Shown here one piece after another: positions 17,512-27,157 of a DNA stretch of 64,000 nt; the stretch's first letter is position 1; every line of letters starts with the position of its first letter. The stretch is from Spirochaetota bacterium. GTDB taxonomy: Bacteria; Spirochaetota; UBA4802; JAFGDQ01. The stretch is from NCBI GenBank assembly GCA_034190085.1, contig JAXHTS010000052.1, positions 1-64,000 of the forward strand, written 5' to 3'. The position numbers were made by a program, and so were the translations under genes. The notes beneath the pieces are model-generated. The model had not been told where the DNA came from and did no database searches. It was given only the letters and a program-made list of their open reading frames with translations.

Positions 17512-18837
17512 AAAAATAAATTGAGTCAATCACAATAACAAATAATGTTAAGACATGCACATTGCATCATGTGTTTGAAGTTAAAGTACTCGATATCGGG
17601 AAACGATATAAACAAAAAATGTTAGAGAAGATTGCTGCACATGAAGCAGAAGAATATGGGAAAATACATATCCCCATTGTCATGGAAGACTAAAAAATAA
17701 AGGTAAAATCAAGTGGATAATTTCAACTACAACTGGAGAAGTAACTATTTATCGTCAGCATTATGTATGCGTTAAATGTATGAAACATGTTTATCCTGTG
17801 AATAGAGTTCTTGAGATATCCAGAAGTCTGCCAAGCAAACACTGTGCAAGCGATAAGTCTTGTAGCTTCATTTATACCATTTGAGCATACAAGATTCTTT
17901 ATCACAATTACTTATCTTAGATGTTAGTGAAACATGTATTGAATGAGTAACTCATCGAATAGGAACAAAACTATATCATGATTCATGGATAAAAGGTCGA
18001 TATCCTTATATTTTGTGTATAGAAGCAGTATCTCCAACACATATATATATCCAGATGGATGGTGGCATGGTGCCAATATGTGGTAATAAGAAAGTAGTTT
18101 ATAAGGAAAACAAACAGGGGATTGTGTATATGGATTCTGATATTGTGTATAAAAAGAGTAAAAATGGTAAAGAAAGGATAGAAATACATAATAAGCGCTT
18201 TGTAAGTAGTCTTGGAGAAGGAGTTGATACATTTAAAAAAGATGCTTTATGCATAAATCTGTGAGCAAGGCGTAAGAAAAGGCTAAGGTAGTAATAATTT
18301 TGGAATATGGCGCAATATGGACGAATAAATTCAAAGAGGATTATTTCCCCGATGCAGATCAAATATTAGATTGGTACCATGCAGTGGAACATTTATGGGA
18401 TACTGCGCGTGTTTTCTTTGGAGAAAATGATATGAAACGATGTGAAGAATGGGAAAGTCTATTAAAAGCATTCTTATGGGAAGGAAAGGTCGATGTTGCA
18501 ATTGCTAGGATATACCAGGAAGCAATGTTACTAAAGAGTAAACGAACAACGTTTTTAAATTACGAAGTTATTTTGTAAGTAATAAGGATTATATGAAATA
18601 TGATGTATACCGAGTAAAAGGATACAATATTAGAAGTGGTGCAATAGAGTGCTAACAAGTATATAGTCGGTCAACGTTTAGTTATCTGGTATGCAGTGGA
18701 CGATCTCACACGCTAATGCATAGATATGCATATTCGTTGCAAATACTTATGAAGGCTGCTGGGAGGAATTCTGGGATGATTTGAATTTAAAGGAATACCT
18801 TGACCATGGGCTTACCAAAAAGCATAAAGCTGCATGA
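17512..18837 (+). pseudogene. ISKra4-family transposase, decayed by several frameshifts and stops
   Basis: Pieces in successive frames assemble into one protein. The zinc-ribbon-like N-part (PHCHGRLKNKGKIKW, TTTGEVTIYRQHYVCVKC) lies at about 17670-17790. The first catalytic block is IQMDGGMVPICGNKKVVY (18050-18100). ILDWYHAVEHLWDTARVFF is at 18366-18420. MKYDVYRVKGYNIRSGAIEC is at about 18594-18650, NKYIVGQRL follows, and SGMQWTISHANA then EGCWEEFWDD lead to the final stop at 18835-18837. The order matches ISKra4-type transposases throughout. The first zinc-binding Cys is lost, and there are several frame changes and stops. It is not functional. Both flanks are non-coding and terminal repeats were not resolved. 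Confidence 0.75.
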
Positions 18838-19072
18838 ACTGCCCTAACCCTAATAATTAAAGTGCGCACGATATCAGTATCGTTTTGGAGTAATTGAACC
18901 AGTAAACAATTTTTTTATTAAGGGTAAAATGTGGGCATGATAATTGATTAATAAATTTACATTATCCCATTTTCATTGATGCGATACATAATTGGTTGTA
19001 AATTATTTATAATATTTTTCCTTAATCAACGATTTTGCATTTTAAACAAATCTATTTCTATTCAATAATACA

Positions 19073-19993
19073 ATGATAAATATCTCTGTAATAATTCCAG
19101 TATACAATAGAACAAAAGAATTATTAAGAGCATTGGACTCAGTCTATAATCAAACATCAATCCCTGAAGAAGTCATAATTGTAGATGATTGTTCTGATTA
19201 TGATTTGAGTTCCGATATAGATTTGAGTTTCTATACCGGTTTGAATTCTAATTTAATATTCATTAGAAATAAAAAAAGGCTAGGAGCTGCGGAGTCTAGA
19301 AATATTGGGGCAAGAATTGCTAAAGGTAAATATCTGGCCTTTTTAGACTCAGATGATTATTGGGACTCTCATAAACTCGAATTGCAATTAAAATTAGCAT
19401 TATTTAATGAAAATATAGGATTAATTTACTGCGATCAGTGGGTTATTGATAGTAATGGTTTAAATAGACCATCTGGGAAACAAATGATCAATGATAATAT
19501 CCTTGATCATTTGTTAAAGGGTTGGACAGCTCCTAATACATCAACATTGTTAATAAAAAAAAATATTTTTCAAGAAATTGGTGGTTTTGATAACACTTTA
19601 GCAAGCTGTCAAGACCATGATCTTTGGATGAAAATAGCAATAACAAATGTTATTGTCCAATATATCCCAGATAGATTATCATATTTTTCAACCAATTCAA
19701 CTAATAGAATTTCATTAAATTATGAAAACAGATTATCTGGTGCAAAATACTTTTTAGATAAGTGGGGAAATCTAATAACAGAATTGAAAGGAACAACTTA
19801 CTACAAAAAATTCAGGAAAAAATATATCAATATCGTTCTACTTCCAATTATTCTGGACTTATTTATTAAAGAAAAAAGAATATTAAAATCAATAAATATA
19901 TTTATAAAAAATTTGTTATTTATCAATGCAAATTTTTACATTTCACTATTTAATTCCATTATAAGTAAATGGACCTACAATAATAAAAAATGA
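19073..19993 (+). CDS. Glycosyltransferase family 2
   Basis: A 306-residue GT-A enzyme with ISVIIPVYNRTKELLRALDS, PEEVIIVDDCSDYD, LGAAESRNIGARIAKGKYL and the DXD-like FLDSDDYWDSHKL. The later block ASCQDHDLWMKIAI fits the acceptor and catalytic region. The C-terminal 60 residues are rich in Lys and hydrophobic residues, suggesting membrane association. It follows the ISKra4-like remnant and overlaps the Wzy-like gene by 4 bases, so the two are cotranscribed. Confidence 0.88.
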   Translation: MINISVIIPVYNRTKELLRALDSVYNQTSIPEEVIIVDDCSDYDLSSDIDLSFYTGLNSNLIFIRNKKRLGAAESRNIGARIAKGKYLAFLDSDDYWDSHKLELQLKLALFNENIGLIYCDQWVIDSNGLNRPSGKQMINDNILDHLLKGWTAPNTSTLLIKKNIFQEIGGFDNTLASCQDHDLWMKIAITNVIVQYIPDRLSYFSTNSTNRISLNYENRLSGAKYFLDKWGNLITELKGTTYYKKFRKKYINIVLLPIILDLFIKEKRILKSINIFIKNLLFINANFYISLFNSIISKWTYNNKK

Positions 19994-21216
19994 TTTTAAA
20001 AAATACTCTATCATTATTATCTATATTTATAATGTACACTTCTATGCCATATATTACTCATGCTTTATTCCCCGGATATCATTTTGTCGTATCAGGCGGT
20101 CTCACTGTAGCCCTTTTTATAATGCTTATACCATATTTTAATTTAGATAATAGAGATCTTACATGGATAATGTTATGGGTAATATATGTTATAGCCCTCT
20201 TTATATTAGCATTTATTCAAAGCCCTGTTGAGCTTGAAGAATTAAGAAGGCCATTTGGTGTCGTTTTTAAGTTCATATTTTTAATAAGCACATGTATAAT
20301 ATTAAAAAATGGTTACAATTTTTACATAAAGAGTATATATTTTATCAACTATATAATCATTGGTTTATCAGTAATTTTATTCACTATATTAGCAATTGGT
20401 GTAGATATTGAACCTATTCCTTTTATGGTGCGTACTCGCCCCTATCTTTTTTATTATATCGGATTGATATGTAAAAATGTACATTTCAGAATAGGAGACA
20501 TTTCAGTAATTAGAATATGCGGTCTTGCAAATGAACCTGGGGCGCTTGCTTTAATTATCACTTGGCTTTTAGTTTTAAATGAATTTACGTTTAAATCTAC
20601 AATTACCAGAGTTTTCCTGGTTATATCAGGATTTTTGACACTTTCAATGGCTTTTATAATATCTTTATTTTTTATGGTAATTTATTGGTTTGTTATAAGT
20701 AAAAACAAAGTTAAACAAATCTGTATTTTAGTTTTGACTTTTTTAATAGTTATTATTGCTTTTCAAAATTTTTCAAGCCCAGCTATTAAAAGTGTAATTA
20801 ATGATAGACTGCTTGCGCGCTTTCAATATAATCCAACAGCCAATTCTTTTAGCGGTGATAATAGAAATATGCTTCAAGATTTTAAAACAGATATAGTGAA
20901 TGAAAATGCATTATTTGGTTTATCAAAAAAAAAATTTGCAAATGATAACACTATTGTGAAGACCAGCGGAGTGGGCTTTTTATTAAGAAATGGTATATTC
21001 GGATATGTCTTTTTTTATCTGCCTTTCCTTTTTCTTTGTTATAAAAATATTGGAAGTAAAAAAATTATTTTATTGTTCATGTTAGGTTTAAATTTTCTTC
21101 AACGCCCACAAATTGAAAATATGAGCCCAATGGTTTTTTTGTCTCTTTTGTACTATTCACAGTACTATTTTATACAAATAACAAATAAACATAAATCTCT
21201 TGAAAATAAAATTTAA
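19990..21216 (+). CDS. Wzy-like polysaccharide polymerase (polytopic membrane protein)
   Basis: The 408-residue protein has about 10-12 hydrophobic helices with a longer soluble loop near residues 270-325 (NDRLLARFQYNPTANSFSGD). CGLANEPGALALIITWLL and FLLRNGIFGYVFFYLPF resemble the conserved helix-loop pieces of Wzy/O-antigen polymerase-like proteins. It lies between GT2 genes, the normal place for Wzy. No sequence motif proves polymerase activity. An alternative is an unrelated EpsG-like membrane protein. Confidence 0.65.
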   Translation: MILKNTLSLLSIFIMYTSMPYITHALFPGYHFVVSGGLTVALFIMLIPYFNLDNRDLTWIMLWVIYVIALFILAFIQSPVELEELRRPFGVVFKFIFLISTCIILKNGYNFYIKSIYFINYIIIGLSVILFTILAIGVDIEPIPFMVRTRPYLFYYIGLICKNVHFRIGDISVIRICGLANEPGALALIITWLLVLNEFTFKSTITRVFLVISGFLTLSMAFIISLFFMVIYWFVISKNKVKQICILVLTFLIVIIAFQNFSSPAIKSVINDRLLARFQYNPTANSFSGDNRNMLQDFKTDIVNENALFGLSKKKFANDNTIVKTSGVGFLLRNGIFGYVFFYLPFLFLCYKNIGSKKIILLFMLGLNFLQRPQIENMSPMVFLSLLYYSQYYFIQITNKHKSLENKI

Positions 21217-21321
21217 AAAAATATTTTCAATATTCAAATTTATACAACAAAATTATAATGTATTTATTGACTATATTGCCTTTAATTGACGAATAGTGAA
21301 TTTTTATACAAAGAGTAAAAA

Positions 21322-22143
21322 ATGCAGGGTGGATTAAAAGTTAAAAATTTAAAAAAATATAGAGATCAAAATAAACGACTCATTAGTATCATTACTGTTG
21401 TTTTAAATAGTGAACAATTTATAGAAGGTACAATTAGAAGTGTTTTAGATCAGTCGTATGATAATATTGAATTTATAATAATTGATGGCAACTCTACAGA
21501 TAATACTCAAAATATAATAAAAAAATACGAGAATCAAATTGATTACTGGATTAGCGAGCCTGACAATGGTATTTATGATGCTATGAATAAAGGACTTGAA
21601 TTAGCTACAGGAGATTATGTAAATTTTTTAAATGCAGGAGATAGATTTTATAACAATGATACATTGGCAATTCTTTTTCATGATGTAAATTCTGTTGATA
21701 TTGATTTGGTATATGGTGATACTATTGTACAAACTGAAAAAGGAAACAAATTGGGATATTTAAAAGCTTTTGATTATAATAAAAAAAATTTGATTCGAAT
21801 GGGAACAAGGACTGTTAGTCATCAGTCTTTGTTTATTAAAAAGAATAAAACCCCATTTTATGATTCAAAATATCAGCTTAAAGGTGAACTGGACTGGTAT
21901 TTTGAAATATTAGAATCAAATAAGGATTTAAAAATTTTCTATAAAAACATTCCAGTTGTATATTATTCATTAGGAGGTTTTGGGTATAATAATTTCTATA
22001 AGAATCTCTATGAAAGGATAGTATTGATCTATAACAGATTCGGTTTGATAAGAAGTATTTATAACATCCCTATTTATTTTATATCAATCATTTTTCATTA
22101 TGTGACAATTCTTAAAGAAAGATTAAGAGACAAAAAAAATTAA
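21322..22143 (+). CDS. Glycosyltransferase family 2 (WcaE-like)
   Basis: The 273-residue protein has [52 protein letters not shown] and FLNAGDRFYNND. The [13 protein letters not shown] block is typical of the WcaE-like subgroup. The usual acidic pair after FLN is NAGD, as in many members of that group. The first 20 residues before the core are basic and the start could be a little downstream. The protein at 36359 is a close relative within the island. Confidence 0.85.
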   Translation: MQGGLKVKNLKKYRDQNKRLISIITVVLNSEQFIEGTIRSVLDQSYDNIEFIIIDGNSTDNTQNIIKKYENQIDYWISEPDNGIYDAMNKGLELATGDYVNFLNAGDRFYNNDTLAILFHDVNSVDIDLVYGDTIVQTEKGNKLGYLKAFDYNKKNLIRMGTRTVSHQSLFIKKNKTPFYDSKYQLKGELDWYFEILESNKDLKIFYKNIPVVYYSLGGFGYNNFYKNLYERIVLIYNRFGLIRSIYNIPIYFISIIFHYVTILKERLRDKKN

Positions 22144-22161
22144 CATCATCTATGGATTTTA

Positions 22162-23304
22162 ATGAAGAAAAAAAAAGTAATACTACTAACAAATATAATA
22201 GCACCATACAGAGTTCCATTATACAATGTGATTAGCCAAGATAAAAATATTGATTTTCTTGTATATTTCTTTGCTGAAAGAGAGAAATTCAGATCTTGGG
22301 AAATTGATGATAAGGAGATTAAATTCAATTATGAAATACTAAAAGGATATCAATTATCGTTCTTTGGTAGTGATTTGTTTACCTATCATTTTAATCCTTC
22401 AATTATATACAAATTAATAAAACAGAAACCTGATATAATAATTGGTATGTATAGTTCATTTGCCGATCATATGGGATGGTTATATTCAAAATTTAGAAGA
22501 AAAACAAAAAATATTATCTGGTTGTCAAACACTGTGTTTGAAAGATCCTTAAAAAGAAAAATTTTCACATTTGTTAAAAAAATTATAATTAAAACTAGTG
22601 ATGCTTTTATTGCATATGGCACAAAAGCTAAAGAGTATGGAATAGAACTTGGAGCTCATGAGGAGAGTATCTTCTATGCTTTTAACAGTATTGATAATGA
22701 TAAATATTTTAAAATTAAACAAAATCTGAATAAAGAGGATATCAGAAAGAAGTATAAACTTACTAATAATATAATTATCTGTTTTTGCGGAAGATTAGTG
22801 CCACTTAAAGGAGTTGATTACCTAATAGAAGCTTATCAAATATTGCAAGAAAAGCATAGGGATATCAGTTTGGCTATTATTGGAGATGGTCCATTATTAA
22901 ACGAGCTAAAATCCAAATGTATTAATGAAAAAATTGAGGGTGTATTATTTTTTGGAAACAGGTCAACAGAAGAGATATGTGAAATATTATATGCTTCAAG
23001 TATTTTTGTTTTGCCGTCATGGAGGGAGGTTTGGGGACTTGTGTTAAACGAAGCAATGATATTTGAATTGCCTATTATATCTACAGACAAAGTCGGTGGA
23101 TCATATGACCTGATTAAAAATGGTTTAAATGGATTTATTGTTGAAAGCAAGTCGAGCGTTGCTATTGCAGAAAAAATTAACATAATTATTTCCAATAAAG
23201 GATTAATCACAAAGATGGGTAAAGAGTCACTAAAATTGATAAAACATATTAATATCGAGAATGAAGCTATGGGAATTATTAATTCAATAAACTACATCAA
23301 ATGA
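22162..23304 (+). CDS. Glycosyltransferase family 4 (GT-B)
   Basis: The 380-residue protein has an N-terminal acceptor domain (LLTNIIAPYRVPLYNVIS) typical of GT4 members. The donor domain carries CFCGRLVPLKGVDYLIEAY, LAIIGDGPLLNELK, PSWREVWGLVLNEAM and STDKVGGSYDLIKNGLNG. The motif with Glu in WREVWGLVLNEAM corresponds to the EX7E signature that binds the nucleotide sugar. It is followed 15 bases later by the IS5-like element, which may therefore cut the transcript toward 24 kb. Confidence 0.88.
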   Translation: MKKKKVILLTNIIAPYRVPLYNVISQDKNIDFLVYFFAEREKFRSWEIDDKEIKFNYEILKGYQLSFFGSDLFTYHFNPSIIYKLIKQKPDIIIGMYSSFADHMGWLYSKFRRKTKNIIWLSNTVFERSLKRKIFTFVKKIIIKTSDAFIAYGTKAKEYGIELGAHEESIFYAFNSIDNDKYFKIKQNLNKEDIRKKYKLTNNIIICFCGRLVPLKGVDYLIEAYQILQEKHRDISLAIIGDGPLLNELKSKCINEKIEGVLFFGNRSTEEICEILYASSIFVLPSWREVWGLVLNEAMIFELPIISTDKVGGSYDLIKNGLNGFIVESKSSVAIAEKINIIISNKGLITKMGKESLKLIKHINIENEAMGIINSINYIK

Positions 23305-23319
23305 ACATGTCCCATAATT

Positions 23320-24157
23320 AAGGCTTCCTGAAAAAGTCAAAAGTACTGAATATTTGAGAGTTTTCGTGGCATAATGCTTGCTTAATATGCAAGGAAAATG
23401 TAAGAATAAGCGTATAATCCTTGCACATGGAGTAAAAGTTGTACCGAAAGAAATCATTGGAACAACTCGAATTCGAAGACTTTTATCTTCCCTTTGGAGG
23501 TAAGCTCAGAAGTGACAAAAGGTGGGTAATGCTTACAAAGCTGATTCCATGAGAAGAGATAGAAAAGTTATATTCAGATAGATTTTCAAAACAGATGGGA
23601 GCGCCAGCCAAACCATTAAGGATGGCACTCGGATCATTGATAATAAAAGAGCGTTGTGGATTTACAGATGAGGAGATAGTAAATCAGATACAAGAGAATC
23701 CATATTTACAATATTTCATTGATATAGATCATATTGAACAATACAAAGAACGTTACGGTTGTTATCCTGAAGCAATACAGGTAGATAATATATATCGGAC
23801 GAGGCATAACATAGCATTTTGCAAAGAACATGGAATACGGATTTCAGGACCAACTCTTGGTCGTTCCCCCAAAACAGTTAAGCCGACTGAAGGTCTAAAA
23901 GAGGAAAAACAAGATTTAAGAGAACGAATAGCTATTGAAGGCAAAATTGAAGAAGGCAAGAGACATTATGGATTGTCCAGAAAAATGGCAAAGATTCCTA
24001 AAACAAATGAAGCAGTTATAGGAATTATCATCCTGATGATGAATCTTGAAAGGAAGCTAAGGCTTCTTTTTACTCAAATTCTATTGAGACAATTTAAACT
24101 TTATAAATGGTTAAGGTTAGCCGTATAAGTCAATTTTCGACTTTTCCAGGAAACCTT
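23320..24157 (+). mobile_element. IS5-like element with terminal inverted repeats and internally deleted transposase
   Basis: The left end AAGGCTTCCTGAAAAAGTC (from 23320) and the complement of the right end, AAGGTTTCCTGGAAAAGTC, are imperfect inverted repeats. ATT flanks both sides and may be a 3-base target duplication. Inside, the frame reads QLEFEDFYLPFGGKL, WVMLTKLIP then a TGA (at 23550) where relatives have Trp, then MGAPAKPLRMALGSLIIKER and NPYLQYFI. It then jumps directly to the C-terminal block YPEAIQVDNIYRTRH. The catalytic middle is missing, so the copy is non-autonomous. Another right end of this element is at 1-125. Confidence 0.8.
23595..24128 (+). pseudogene. Transposase remnant of the IS5-like element (N- and C-terminal parts only)
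   Basis: The open frame of 177 codons joins the DUF772-type N-terminal block (GAPAKPLRMALGSLIIKER, FTDEEIVNQIQENPYLQYF) to the C-terminal block (DNIYRTRHNIAFCKEHGIR, EGKIEEGKRHYGLSRKMAK, MMNLERKLRLLFTQILLRQ). In intact relatives some 150-250 residues with the first catalytic aspartates lie between them. The joint is at about residue 46, after NPYLQYFI. The real N-terminus lies before an upstream in-frame TGA. Not functional. Confidence 0.75.
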
Positions 24158-24192
24158 ATTTATCATTTAGATTAGATTATAAAAGAAATTAA

Positions 24193-24210
24193 TTCAACAT
24201 AAATGTTGAA
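24193..24210. repeat. Short perfect inverted repeat before the methyltransferase gene
   Basis: TTCAACATAAATGTTGAA has 7-base arms around a 4-base centre. It sits 21 bases before the ATG at 24232 and just after the IS5-like right end. Its TTCAA/TTGAA half-sites resemble those of the palindrome at 520-534, but the spacing differs. It may be a hairpin or operator; function is unknown. Confidence 0.4.
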
Positions 24211-24231
24211 TGTTTCATTAAGTGAGGTAAA

Positions 24232-25047
24232 ATGATGATTTATGATAATAATTATCATAAATATTTAGATGGCAAAAAATTATATGGAGATGACTTTGAT
24301 CTTGTAGATATTGAGAACTGGTTTAAAGATGAAGAGAAAGGTTATTTCAAACTAGTTTCAAAAGACGAAAAAAAATATCAATATTGTTATCATGCTTTAA
24401 ACTACAGAAAGGGATATCGATTTTTACCTAGAAGACATTTTTCTCATGTACTTGGAATTGGAAGTGCATATGGTGATGAATTTATTCAAATTTCTAAATT
24501 TGTTGATCAATTCACAATATTAGAACCATCCCAAGGATTTGTTACCAAAGATATTAATGATGTTAAGGTAGATTATGTTAAGCCAAGGATTGACGGTAAA
24601 TTCCCATTTCCTAATAATTCGTTTGATTTAATAACATGTTTTGGAACTTTACATCATATTCCTAATGTTAGTAAAATTGTTAATGAGATTCATAGATGCC
24701 TAAAGAAAGATGGTTATGCTCTTATCAGGGAACCAATTGTTTCAATGGGTGATTGGAACAAGCCTAGAAAAGGATTAACAAAGAGGGAAAGAGGTATACC
24801 TCTTTCCCTCTTTAGAAATATGATTATTTCAGTAGGTTTTGAAATTATTAAAGAGCAGATGTGTATGTTTTCACTTACTAATCGCTTAACATATATTACA
24901 AAAAGGCCTGTATATAACTCAACATTTGTAATTCTACTTGATAATGTGTTATGTTGGCTATTTACTTGGAATTATATCTATCATGCAAATAATAGTCTAA
25001 AAAAAATCAGACCAACTTCCGTATTTTATATATTACACAAAAAATAA
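24232..25047 (+). CDS. Class I SAM-dependent methyltransferase
   Basis: The protein has 271 residues from the first ATG. The second ATG at 24235 is better spaced from the AGTGAGG ribosome site. Core motifs are VLGIGSAYGDEFIQI (motif I with GIGSAYG), FTILEPSQGFV, FPNNSFDLITCFGTLHHIPN and EIHRCLKKDGYALIREP. This is the methyltransferase 11 type. It is the first gene after the IS5-like element and heads the remaining glycosyltransferase run. The substrate is unknown. Confidence 0.78.
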   Translation: MMIYDNNYHKYLDGKKLYGDDFDLVDIENWFKDEEKGYFKLVSKDEKKYQYCYHALNYRKGYRFLPRRHFSHVLGIGSAYGDEFIQISKFVDQFTILEPSQGFVTKDINDVKVDYVKPRIDGKFPFPNNSFDLITCFGTLHHIPNVSKIVNEIHRCLKKDGYALIREPIVSMGDWNKPRKGLTKRERGIPLSLFRNMIISVGFEIIKEQMCMFSLTNRLTYITKRPVYNSTFVILLDNVLCWLFTWNYIYHANNSLKKIRPTSVFYILHKK

Positions 25048-25075
25048 TAATCAATAACTAATAATCCAACTAATT

Positions 25076-26236
25076 TTGACATTAAAAGTTCTACAAATAA
25101 TTAATGCTTTTTATCCCTGCAGTTCATATGGTGGGCCAGTGCCAGTTGCTTATAATATTTCTAAACAGTTGGTTGATCATGGGCATGAGGTCACAATCTA
25201 TACTTCAAATCTTTTCGATGAAAAAAATGTAATTCGTGAAAAAGAGTCTGTTATAGATGGAATAAAAGTAAATTATTTCAATAATATTTCAAATAAACTT
25301 GCTTGGCGTAAACATTTATATATTTCAATTAAAGGTTGGTTATGGTTAATAAAAAATATAAATAAATTCGACATTCTACATCTTCATGAATATAGAACAT
25401 TGAATAATGTTATAGTACTGATTCTAACTCGAATATTTAAAAAACCTTACATCATCACAACTCATGGTTTCATTGTAATTGCAATGAAAAGTTTTAAAAA
25501 AAAGAAGATATATGACCTCCTTTTTGGAAATATATTGAAAAAATCAAATTTTGTACATGTTCTTACTGATGAAGAATATAAGGATGCTCTGGATTTTGGT
25601 ATAAACAAAACAAAAATAGTAAAAATTCCAAATGGTGTAACAATTCATAAAGATATTCAAAGAGTAAATTTTAAAGATAAATTTAATATAAAAAATGATT
25701 ATATCTTCTTTTTAGGGCGAATAAATAGAGTAAAAGGAATAGATCTCTTAATCCAAGGTTTTGCAAAGTCAGAAATAGGTAATACAGATTTAGTAATTGC
25801 TGGACCAGATGAAAATTATTTACATGAATTAAAAACTATTGTTAAAAGACAAAGAATTGAGCATAAAGTTCATTTTATAGGTTCTATCTATGGTGATGAA
25901 AAAATCGCAGCTTTCAATGAATGCAAAATCCTTGCATTAACATCTAGATTTGAAGGAATGCCAATTGTTGTATTAGAAGCATGCTCCTTTAAAAAGCCTG
26001 TAGTAATAACTGATAAATGTAATATAAATGATATTGAAAGGTATAACTGTGGTATTATTATTCAATTTGACGAAAAAGAATTAATTGAAGCATTAAACAA
26101 ACTAATAAATGACACAAATGATTATCTAATAAAGAGTGAAAATGCTTATAAATTAGTTAAAGAAAAATATACATGGGATTCAATTGTGCAACAAGTTGAA
26201 AAATTATACAAAAAATCATTAGGTAAAAAAGTTTAA
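25076..26236 (+). CDS. Glycosyltransferase family 4 (GT-B)
   Basis: A 386-residue enzyme. The N-terminal domain begins TLKVLQIINAFYPCSSYGGP and includes FDILHLHEYRTLNNVIV and KPYIITTHGFIV. The donor domain has FLGRINRVKGIDLLIQGFA, LVIAGPDENYLHEL, SRFEGMPIVVLEACSF and the TWDSIVQQVEKLY end. The EGMPIVVLEA segment is the EX7E nucleotide-sugar site. The frame opens with TTG at 25076; there is no Shine-Dalgarno and no nearby ATG, so the start is uncertain. Confidence 0.87.
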   Translation: MTLKVLQIINAFYPCSSYGGPVPVAYNISKQLVDHGHEVTIYTSNLFDEKNVIREKESVIDGIKVNYFNNISNKLAWRKHLYISIKGWLWLIKNINKFDILHLHEYRTLNNVIVLILTRIFKKPYIITTHGFIVIAMKSFKKKKIYDLLFGNILKKSNFVHVLTDEEYKDALDFGINKTKIVKIPNGVTIHKDIQRVNFKDKFNIKNDYIFFLGRINRVKGIDLLIQGFAKSEIGNTDLVIAGPDENYLHELKTIVKRQRIEHKVHFIGSIYGDEKIAAFNECKILALTSRFEGMPIVVLEACSFKKPVVITDKCNINDIERYNCGIIIQFDEKELIEALNKLINDTNDYLIKSENAYKLVKEKYTWDSIVQQVEKLYKKSLGKKV

Positions 26237-26278
26237 TAAGTCAATTTATAATCTTCAATATCAATAAAAGTAATAAAA

Positions 26279-26986
26279 ATGATAAATGAAAAAGAACTAT
26301 ATGAAATTCAGGAAGCAAAACTTAAGAATTATATATCATTCCCTATATTAAGAAAATTATTTAAGAAATATGATCTTCACCGTGAAGATTTAGCATTGAA
26401 CCTTCTAGAAAAAGGTGAAAATTTTCTTGATATTGGTTGTGGTACTGGATCGTTATTATTCAAAGCAAAATCAAAATATAATCATATTTATGGAATCGAT
26501 ATTGTAGACTCAAAAATAAATAAAGCAAAAAAAGAGGCAGAAGCTAGGAAAATAAATAACTCATATTTTTTTGTTTCAAACATTAATGAAAAAATTGATT
26601 TTCAAGATAATATGTTTGATGCAGTAACTTGTATTGCAGTAATTGAGCATATTTTTGATCCTTACTCAATAGTTAATGAAATTTACAGAATAATAAAAAA
26701 CGGTGGAATTTTTATTGCTGATGTGCCAAATATCGCATATATAAAACAAAGGTTTTGTCTACTTTTAGGGAGATTACCTGTTACTGGATCTCCATACAAT
26801 TGGAAAGAAACAGGATGGGACAGTGGTCATCTGCATTACTTTACAGAAAAGACATTTTGTAATTTGCTCGAAGATTGTGGATTTAAAATATTAGAGGTTA
26901 CAGGCTGTGGATTATTTGGAAAAATAAGGGGATTGTATCCTTCGCTTCTTACTGGAGATATTTGTGTTAAAGCAATGAAAAAATAA
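26279..26986 (+). CDS. SAM-dependent methyltransferase, UbiG-like
   Basis: The 235-residue protein has FLDIGCGTGSLLFKA (motif I, about residues 48-62), IYGIDIVDSKI, MFDAVTCIAVIEHIFDP and IIKNGGIFIADVPN. The later segment TGWDSGHLHYFTEKTFCNLL is common in methyltransferases of polysaccharide clusters that act on a lipid-linked or sugar intermediate. It follows the GT4 gene with a 42-base gap. The target is unknown. Confidence 0.8.
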   Translation: MINEKELYEIQEAKLKNYISFPILRKLFKKYDLHREDLALNLLEKGENFLDIGCGTGSLLFKAKSKYNHIYGIDIVDSKINKAKKEAEARKINNSYFFVSNINEKIDFQDNMFDAVTCIAVIEHIFDPYSIVNEIYRIIKNGGIFIADVPNIAYIKQRFCLLLGRLPVTGSPYNWKETGWDSGHLHYFTEKTFCNLLEDCGFKILEVTGCGLFGKIRGLYPSLLTGDICVKAMKK

Positions 26987-27157
26987 CTTCAATCGAAAAA
27001 TTTCATTTTATAAAATTTTCTAGTATAACATTTATTAAAATTAATGTGTTATTAAGTATTCAATTATTTATATTGTGTATTTTAATATTATTATTTCAAT
27101 TTATGATAAAAACAAATAGGGAAGTCAGCAAGATATGTGACAATTGAGGAAATTATT

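Noticed and set aside
18655-18840. Possible separate integrase (rve) fragment, from text reading WYAVDDLTR
   Set aside because: In the neighbouring frame the same bases give SGMQWTISHANA and EGCWEEFWDD, which continue the ISKra4-type transposase in order. The VDDLTR reading is a shadow.
15660-24157. Reassigned stop codons, because TGG seems to be replaced by TAG (16119) and by TGA (23550)
   Set aside because: TAG, TGA and TAA all end intact genes throughout the window, and both cases lie in damaged genes. Ordinary nonsense mutations explain them.
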